Assembly: GCA_964405735.1 (NCBI GenBank)
Contig: CAYOPD010000004.1
Coordinates: 23,669 to 87,668 of the forward strand
DNA: 64,000 nucleotides
Direction of reading: 5' to 3'
Origin: JADJLQ01 sp964405735
GTDB lineage: Bacteria > Bacteroidota > Bacteroidia > Chitinophagales > Saprospiraceae
Part shown: positions 58,960-64,000 of the stretch, in pieces
Layout: every line of letters starts with the position of its first letter
How positions within the stretch are numbered: position 1 is the stretch's first letter
Translations under genes and position numbers: made by a program
Notes under the pieces: generated by a model
The model's input: the letters and a program-made list of their open reading frames with translations, nothing else
The model's database searches: none
Told to the model about the DNA's origin: nothing

Positions 58960-60242
58960 GTTGCAAATTTCATGATCTGATGGCCAATACTGCACTGAAG
59001 GCATTTTTTTTCATCACAATATTTGGTTTTGAGCTGGATCTGAGCCTGGCTGTGCAGTGCATTCACCGGCTGCCAGCCCAGTTTTATCCAACCGCTTACG
59101 ATGGAATTCGATTCGGCAGGAAGATCCTGGAGATAAGCGATCGCCTTTTCTTTCCACTGTATATCATCCTGGCTTTCGCCGAAACAAAACAGCAGCGGTG
59201 CTACTGCATTGATCAGGATATATTGAATGGCCGCCCGGCCCAGCTTTTTAAACCGGCCACCCCGGCTTTCAGATTTAAAGGAATAATGGTCTGCCCAATA
59301 TCCACCAAGGGTGATATCCAGGGTATGGATGATTTCTTTTACCGAACGGGCAGCCATCAGTTTTGAAAACAAATGGTCGCAACTAAATATGATTTTGGCC
59401 AGCTGGGCGATGCGTATGGTGGGGAAATTGGCCGGCCGCAACCTCAGAAATTTCCAGTGTGCTGCGTTCATGGGTCTGAGCTGATATTTGTTTTTTAAAA
59501 AAGAATATTCTGCCTGTAACCTGGAGGGATAATCTTCTTCAAATTGCCCTTCCAGCAAACCGGACTGGCCAAATAACAAAGCCTCCACTTGCAGGAGTTG
59601 GTCTTTGTGTTTTTGTATAAGTTGAAGCGGCATGCAGGAGGCGAGCACTTCCATGGCATCTCCATTGACATGGGTTCCCAGGGCTCTGGCCAGTTTCTGA
59701 AAACAAACTTCTTCCCAGTTTTGGTTTTGAACCTCCAGGGCCTGGCGGACCATTACCGCTTTGGTTTCGAGACGCTCGGCCATGAGCCGGTGCGACCAGG
59801 ATTCCCTGATAAAATCATTGACAGTGTGAAACAAGCCTGCGCAAGGTACCCATTTTTCATTCTGCATCAATTCCTGGTACCGGTTCAGCATTTTCCGGTC
59901 GGCCCGCTTATGCAATTCAAGGCAGGGAATTTTCAGACCTGCCTGGTTGAAGGCCTCGGTATCCGCGGCCCAGACTACATGGAGGATGACGGTATTATAA
60001 GCCTCATCGGTTTCGTGCCGGTGGGTGTTCCATTCGGAAGCATTCATGTGCATTTCCGTATTGCCGGCCCAGGTGGTCTGACCGATTTTGATGATGGTTT
60101 GCAAAAAATCGGGTCCGGCATTTTGGTTCCGAATTCCGGTTTGCAGGATCTGTAAGGATTCCCCTGAAGTGGTCTTCAGTTCGGAATGATCAAAATACCG
60201 GTGTTTCCAAATATAATACAGGAGTTCTTCGGTGTGTTTCAT
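58956..60242 (-). CDS. DUF2851 family protein
   Basis: A 428-residue soluble protein found throughout Bacteroidota. Conserved stretches are ELLYYIWKHRYFD, IRNQNAGPDFLQTIIKIGQTTWAGNTEMH, SEWNTHRHETDEAYNTVILHVVW and, late, RPANFPTIRIAQLA, then a cysteine group near the C-terminus (CDEKKCLQCSIGH). No catalytic motif is recognisable and the function is unknown. The last bases overlap lpxK (ATGA), and an exact -7 box lies eight bases before its start, so it heads an operon with lpxK. Confidence 0.9.
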   Translation of the reverse strand: MKHTEELLYYIWKHRYFDHSELKTTSGESLQILQTGIRNQNAGPDFLQTIIKIGQTTWAGNTEMHMNASEWNTHRHETDEAYNTVILHVVWAADTEAFNQAGLKIPCLELHKRADRKMLNRYQELMQNEKWVPCAGLFHTVNDFIRESWSHRLMAERLETKAVMVRQALEVQNQNWEEVCFQKLARALGTHVNGDAMEVLASCMPLQLIQKHKDQLLQVEALLFGQSGLLEGQFEEDYPSRLQAEYSFLKNKYQLRPMNAAHWKFLRLRPANFPTIRIAQLAKIIFSCDHLFSKLMAARSVKEIIHTLDITLGGYWADHYSFKSESRGGRFKKLGRAAIQYILINAVAPLLFCFGESQDDIQWKEKAIAYLQDLPAESNSIVSGWIKLGWQPVNALHSQAQIQLKTKYCDEKKCLQCSIGHQIMKFAT

Positions 60243-60250
60243 GTGTAACC

Positions 60251-60258
60251 CAAAGTTA
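60251..60258 (-). promoter_or_regulatory. -7 promoter box before the DUF2851-lpxK operon
   Basis: The minus strand reads TAACTTTG, an exact TAnnTTTG match, eight bases before ATG 60242. Confidence 0.45.
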
Positions 60259-60315
60259 TGACCGGGCCGAATAAATAATCGTGACGTTTGGCGACAGAAG
60301 CCCGGTGGTAGAACC

Positions 60316-61065
60316 CTATCTGAAGCGCGTCGAAAACCAATAATCGCTGAGGAGGGCGAGGGTCTTCAGAATGGTTTTCCGTATTTTCATTTTACTGGCT
60401 CCCGGTTTAAGATCGTATCTCAGCACCAGGGGCAGTTCTCTGCATACCGGTCTGAACAGGGCAAGTTTCAGCAGGATTTCCGCCATACAACTGAAACCGT
60501 TTTCCTGGATAAAACGGTCTCCATAGTGGGCAAAACCTTTTTTCAAAAGGGAAACCGTGTATGCCCTGTATCCGCAGGTATAATCCCTGACACCCGGAAT
60601 GCGGGCGAATAGGGTAAAAAACAGCCTGGCCAGGGCGCTGAATTGTTTACGGGACCAGCTGAGTCCATAGATCCTGGCACCAGGTCGAAACCTGGAAGCG
60701 ATCACGATGCCGGAGCCTTCGTTGATTGATTTTACCATGGCGGGGATGAGATTGGGATGATGGCTATTGTCCCCGTCCAGGGTGACCACGATGTCTTCAT
60801 CCTGGCAATGGTCGCAGGCATAAACCAATCCATCTCGGATCACCTTTCCCAAACCACCGTTGATGGAATGGTCGATGCAATGCACCACCAGGTTTGTTTT
60901 GTAATTTCGAACCATTTCCACCGTGTGATCCGTGCTTCCATCGTTCACCACGACTATTTCAATATTCAGACCGGTTGACGCAAAAACCAGGTCAAAGTTT
61001 TTTAACAGCGGACCGATGGAGTCTTCTTCATTATAAACGGGGATCAGGGCAATAATTTTCTGCAT
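60316..61065 (-). CDS. Glycosyltransferase family 2 (dolichol-phosphate-mannose-synthase-like)
   Basis: A 249-residue GT-A enzyme: IALIPVYNEEDSIGPLL opens it, VVNDGSTDHT follows, and VTLDGDNSHHPNLIPAM carries the DxD-type metal site. GLGKVIRDGL and DYTCGYRAY are DPM1-like acceptor-side motifs. No membrane helices follow, so it is the short soluble form that glycosylates polyprenyl phosphate. One base separates it from the wecB stop, so both form one unit. Confidence 0.9.
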   Translation of the reverse strand: MQKIIALIPVYNEEDSIGPLLKNFDLVFASTGLNIEIVVVNDGSTDHTVEMVRNYKTNLVVHCIDHSINGGLGKVIRDGLVYACDHCQDEDIVVTLDGDNSHHPNLIPAMVKSINEGSGIVIASRFRPGARIYGLSWSRKQFSALARLFFTLFARIPGVRDYTCGYRAYTVSLLKKGFAHYGDRFIQENGFSCMAEILLKLALFRPVCRELPLVLRYDLKPGASKMKIRKTILKTLALLSDYWFSTRFR

Positions 61066-61066
61066 T

Positions 61067-62197
61067 TCAAAGCCTCTCTTTTAAGATACGGACGATCTGG
61101 TCCGAGCTGTTGCCGTCACCGTAAGGATGGTCGTTCCTTTTAAAACCAAGGTAAAACGATTCGTCTTCACACATCCGGACCATATTTTCAAGGATCGTGG
61201 TTTGTTGATGTCCAACGAGGATGGCCGTCCCCGCCTGGATGGACTCCACCCTTTCGGTCAAGGTCCGCAAGACCAGGACCGGCTTGCCCAGGGATGGGGC
61301 TTCTTCCTGGATACCGCCCGAATCCGTAACCACAAAAAAGGATTTGTTCAGGATCCAGACCAGGTAAGGATAGGGCAACGACCGGGTAAGAAAGATGTTT
61401 GGAATATGGTCGAGTTGTTGATAAACCATCTGCCGGACATTGGGGTTGGGATGCACCGGGAAGACGATTTGAACATCCGGAAACCGTTTTGCAAATTTTT
61501 CGATAGCCATCAGGATCTGGACCAGGGGCTCACCAAAATTTTCCCTGCGATGACAGGTGACCAGGACTATTTTTTTCGACAAATCGATTTGATTAAAATA
61601 ATCCACATAGTCTGTTTCATCCTGGTTGTCTATGATTTCCAGGCATAAAAAAAGCGCGTCGATGACGGTATTGCCGGTGATGAAGACATTGCGGGAGACG
61701 CCTTCAGCCAATAGGTTGTCGGCGGCGTTCCGGGTCGGGGCAAAATGAAAATCGGCCATCCTGCTGCAAAGCACCCGGTTCATTTCTTCGGGATATGGAT
61801 TAAATTTATCATGACTCCTCAGGCCGGCTTCCAGGTGCGCTATCCTGACTTTATTGTAAAAAGCGGCCAGGGAACCCGAAAGGACCGTAGAGGTATCGCC
61901 TTGCACAAATACAAGGTCAGGCATCTCTTTTTGGATGATTTCATCCAACCTCGTCAGGGACCGGGACAAAAAGGATACCAGGGTCTGGTCCGGGCGCATC
62001 AGGTTGAGGTGGTGGTCGGGTCTGATCTGGAAAAAAGATGCGGTATCGTTCAACAGTTCCTTATGCTGTCCGGTAAAACAAACCAGGGGCTCAAAGGCCT
62101 CGTCTTCCTGCATTTTACGGATCAGGGGGGCAAATTTTATTATTTCAGGGCGGGTGCCGATGATGAATAGGATCTTTTTTGCGTCGCCTGAAGGCAT
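61067..62197 (-). CDS. wecB: UDP-N-acetylglucosamine 2-epimerase (non-hydrolysing)
   Basis: A 376-residue enzyme interconverting UDP-GlcNAc and UDP-ManNAc. Family motifs are FIIGTRPEIIKFAPLIRKM, FVQGDTSTVLSG, AHLEAGLRSHD, EEMNRVLCSRMAD, TCHRRENFG and VTDSGGIQEEAPSLGKPVL. The motif set is complete. It supplies ManNAc units for surface glycans and is followed directly by a GT2. No UDP-ManNAc dehydrogenase is in view. Confidence 0.93.
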   Translation of the reverse strand: MPSGDAKKILFIIGTRPEIIKFAPLIRKMQEDEAFEPLVCFTGQHKELLNDTASFFQIRPDHHLNLMRPDQTLVSFLSRSLTRLDEIIQKEMPDLVFVQGDTSTVLSGSLAAFYNKVRIAHLEAGLRSHDKFNPYPEEMNRVLCSRMADFHFAPTRNAADNLLAEGVSRNVFITGNTVIDALFLCLEIIDNQDETDYVDYFNQIDLSKKIVLVTCHRRENFGEPLVQILMAIEKFAKRFPDVQIVFPVHPNPNVRQMVYQQLDHIPNIFLTRSLPYPYLVWILNKSFFVVTDSGGIQEEAPSLGKPVLVLRTLTERVESIQAGTAILVGHQQTTILENMVRMCEDESFYLGFKRNDHPYGDGNSSDQIVRILKERL

Positions 62198-62274
62198 AGT
62201 AGCCGCAAGATAGGCCGTAACGGCGACTTCATGAGCCGGTAGTTCCCTCTAGGGTCAATAGGACGAAAGGAGGA

Positions 62275-62295
62275 GTTTTGTGCTATCCACAAAAC
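62275..62295. repeat. Perfect 8-bp hairpin
   Basis: GTTTTGTG (62275-62282) and CACAAAAC (62288-62295) pair perfectly around a 5-base loop CTATC. There is no U-run. It lies about 80 bp upstream of wecB and could be an operator or part of a repeat element. Confidence 0.5.
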
Positions 62296-62361
62296 GCTTG
62301 CTAAGTATCCTTTGGGTCATAGAGGATCTGACTAAAAAGGAAATAAATTATTGATCCCTTT

Positions 62362-62459
62362 ATCCCGTCAGGGATTTTATATGGGTAGCATGTTTGACAA
62401 AGTAAAAATTTCGTCCCAGCCGGGACGGGATGACCTTCTATTTTCGATCCTACCCACAT
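62362..62459. repeat. REP-like block of paired palindromes
   Basis: ATCCC (62362-62366) / GGGAT (62371-62375) and CGTCCC (62412-62417) / GGGACG (62422-62427) are two short hairpins. They are enclosed by ATGGGTAG (62381) and its partial inverse CTACCCACAT (62450-62459). The composition is unlike coding DNA here, and the GTCCC / GGGAC theme recurs within the block. Confidence 0.5.
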
Positions 62460-62528
62460 GTAGTTCCTAAAGGCAGATTTGTGGCAATAAATAAAACAAA
62501 GAATAAAATACGAACAGAATAAAATGAG

Positions 62529-63050
62529 TTACCATACCTTCTCAACCGTATCATTATCTACCCATTTACTCCAGTTTTTATTATAGGTATGCAGCCTTCG
62601 GCTTGGTCCATGCAGGTTGTCTTCCAGGGGCAATCCTGCATTGACCCATTCAAAGATGCTTCCGTATAAATTATAAATCCGGCTGAATCCGAGGGCCTTC
62701 AGTTTGTTGCCTATTTTTTCACTCCGGTAACCCACAGAACAATACAGGATGATCTCCCGGTCCTTGGGAATCCCGTGCAGTACGGTTTTATCCCAATGGT
62801 CATATCCGATATGAACGGCTCCGGGGATATGACTTATTTCAAATTCCTGTTTTTCACGGGCATCCAGGAATAAGGCCTTCTCATTACTCCTGGCCTCCTG
62901 AACCGAAATGACCGGAATGGAGAAATCAAGCAAGGAGCAGATCTCTTTATCAAATTGCGGATTACCGACCAGGCCGGTGAGCGATTTGGTTTTGCAGGAT
63001 AATAGCGTGGCCAATGGGGTTAGAAGAAACAAGTAAAAGAAGAATCTCAA
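62529..63050 (-). CDS. Rhodanese-domain lipoprotein
   Basis: A 173-residue protein. The start appears to be TTG 63050, because a stop lies two codons upstream and no suitable ATG follows. The lipoprotein signal is FFFYLFLLTPLATLLSC (lipobox LLSC near residue 19). The rhodanese domain has ALFLDAREKQEFEISHIPGAVHIGY and the active-site loop YCSVGYRSEKIG with catalytic Cys. Single-domain exported rhodaneses move sulfur or serve as redox proteins in the periplasm; the partner is unknown. It is 28 bp downstream of the M1 peptidase. Confidence 0.88.
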   Translation of the reverse strand: MRFFFYLFLLTPLATLLSCKTKSLTGLVGNPQFDKEICSLLDFSIPVISVQEARSNEKALFLDAREKQEFEISHIPGAVHIGYDHWDKTVLHGIPKDREIILYCSVGYRSEKIGNKLKALGFSRIYNLYGSIFEWVNAGLPLEDNLHGPSRRLHTYNKNWSKWVDNDTVEKVW

Positions 63051-63078
63051 GATCTATTGTAAATTATTAACTTTTAAC

Positions 63079-64000
63079 TTATGTCTTCGCCGCCCGCTTC
63101 GCCCTTTGCATCTCATTCTCCCCCGCCGGCCGCTGCTGCTGCTGTTTAAACAGTTCAAAGCGGGAAGGCTCCTGTTGCTGGCGGGGATAAAAATTGTCTT
63201 CATTGTTTACATCAGCTGTCTCCAGGTAGGGATCCAGGATGATGCGTTTGACTTCTTTGGAAGTGCGGAAGACCTTGGTGATTTTTTGTTCGGGCAGGGA
63301 TTTCCATACCTCGGCCGGGTACCGGAAATCTTCCCTGCTCCCGTCCTCATACTGAAGCTGGACGATCACCGGCATCACCAGGCCTCCCTTGCGCTCGAAG
63401 GTCACTTCATAAAAATTATCCCCGCTGCCGAGCAATTTCTTTTCATCTTCGGAAAGGTTCTGATAAAAACGGTCATAGTCCTGTTTGGCCAGGGCGTCGG
63501 GCTCTGTGGGATCATAGCTGCTGTAAAAATCACGCAGGGTGGTATCAAGATCGGAATAATACTGTTTGATCTCCGCTTCATTTCGCACCCGGGAGATGTT
63601 TTTCAGGGCATTGGCTTGTTGTTCGCGTTTCATTGCGGCCACCTTGGCGGGGTCTTTGGGGTCCACCTTCAGCCATTTTACATCGGTCAGGGCGATATCA
63701 CAATAGTCGGTGCTGTAAAACCAGCCGTTCCAAAACCAGTCCAGGTCCACTCCGGAAGCATCTTCCATGGTCCTGAAAAAATCGGCTGGATAGGGTTGTT
63801 TGAAAGCCCAGCGGTGTGAATATTCTTTAAAGGCCATATCGAACAATTCACGGCCCATGATCGACTCCCTGAGCATGTTGAGGCCTACGGCCACTTTGTG
63901 ATAGGCATTATTGCCCAACTGCTGGATGCTTTCGCTGTTGGTCATGATGGGTTCCAGTAAATTCTGGTCCATCTTCATATATTCAATGATCTGGTTGGCC
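63079..64000 (-). CDS. M1-family metallopeptidase, C-terminal part (start beyond the window)
   Basis: The frame is open to the right edge (ANQIIEYMKMDQN are the first visible residues), leaving about 306 C-terminal residues. The visible part covers the C-terminal section of the peptidase: KVAVGLNMLRESIMGRELFDMAFKEYSHRWAFKQPYPADFFRTMEDASGVDLDWFWNGWFYSTDYCDIAL is the helical end seen in Bacteroidota M1-like aminopeptidases. A beta-rich tail follows, then a disordered Gln-rich end (KQQQQRPAGENEMQRAKRAAKT). The zinc motif HExxH would lie outside the window, so activity cannot be judged. Confidence 0.8.
   Translation of the reverse strand, partial: ANQIIEYMKMDQNLLEPIMTNSESIQQLGNNAYHKVAVGLNMLRESIMGRELFDMAFKEYSHRWAFKQPYPADFFRTMEDASGVDLDWFWNGWFYSTDYCDIALTDVKWLKVDPKDPAKVAAMKREQQANALKNISRVRNEAEIKQYYSDLDTTLRDFYSSYDPTEPDALAKQDYDRFYQNLSEDEKKLLGSGDNFYEVTFERKGGLVMPVIVQLQYEDGSREDFRYPAEVWKSLPEQKITKVFRTSKEVKRIILDPYLETADVNNEDNFYPRQQQEPSRFELFKQQQQRPAGENEMQRAKRAAKT

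Larger units (their letters stand above)
62198..62528. other. Non-coding stretch with several hairpins
   Basis: The 331-bp gap upstream of wecB has no supportable gene. It contains a perfect hairpin at 62275-62295 and the REP-like block at 62362-62459 described separately. A weak -7-like TATCTTG (minus strand, 62206-62212) lies just before the wecB start. Confidence 0.6.

Overview
The window reads as a piece of a Bacteroidota genome, most likely from the Saprospiria or a close relative. This is inference from gene content, not from a marker gene. Supporting signs are promoters with the Bacteroidota -7 box TAnnTTTG, the absence of obvious Shine-Dalgarno sequences, a lipoprotein-type clade II NosZ, TonB-linked receptors with an N-terminal carboxypeptidase-regulatory-like domain, a DUF2851 gene, and a Wzi/RemB-like outer-membrane protein. 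A run of exactly 100 N flanked by an exact 55-bp duplication shows that this is a draft scaffold, probably metagenome-derived.

Layout. 1-524: 5' part of an AlkB-type di-iron monooxygenase (minus). 694-7583: a complete clade II nitrous-oxide reductase operon: cytochrome c, nosZ, fasciclin lipoprotein, membrane-fused nosL, nosD, nosF, nosY. 7602-13491: housekeeping and catabolic genes (AIM24 family, dipeptide epimerase, mannonate dehydratase, a VOC protein broken by the assembly gap, nitroreductase, AI-2E-type permease). 13552-24082: a complete uptake [NiFe] hydrogenase locus. Structural genes hyaABC and protease hyaD run left; a small membrane protein and hypA-B-F-C-D-E run right, diverging from a shared control region with two palindromes. 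The small subunit has all six cysteines of the oxygen-tolerant proximal [4Fe-3S] cluster (group 1d). 24181-29578: serine hydrolase, a SusC-like remnant, a LacI regulator with a palindromic operator, an SDR and a Tat-exported Gfo/Idh/MocA oxidoreductase. 30007-38875: PBP1A, two more serine hydrolases, a TonB-dependent receptor, a TVP38-type membrane protein and a PPOX-fold protein. 39198-46020: a PmtA-like methyltransferase, a three-gene planctomycete-style cytochrome cluster (DUF1592 / DUF1552 / DUF2231-cytochrome-LRR), an ArsI/CadI-like dioxygenase and a YdeI protein. 46086-54529: outer-membrane barrel, a DNA-ligase-family protein with its exonuclease partner, OmpH/Skp, aquaglyceroporin, amidohydrolase, pterin dehydratase. 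54599-64000: envelope genes (flippase, Wzi/RemB-like barrel, LpxK, DUF2851, glycosyltransferase 2, WecB), a rhodanese lipoprotein and the C-terminal part of an M1 peptidase.

Functionally the window pairs an electron source (H2 uptake via HyaABC and its b-type cytochrome) with an electron sink (N2O reduction via NosZ). A shared quinone pool linking them is inference.

The observation I rate highest is the DNA ligase-family protein at 48758-50305. It keeps the fold and the neighbouring exonuclease, but the catalytic lysine motif KxDG is replaced by FVPG, and the glutamates of motifs III and IV are also gone. Several short palindromic REP/MITE-like elements sit in the gaps between genes. Several -7 boxes lie only 4-8 nt before start codons, suggesting leaderless or near-leaderless mRNAs. 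I see no tRNA, rRNA, CRISPR array or complete insertion sequence.
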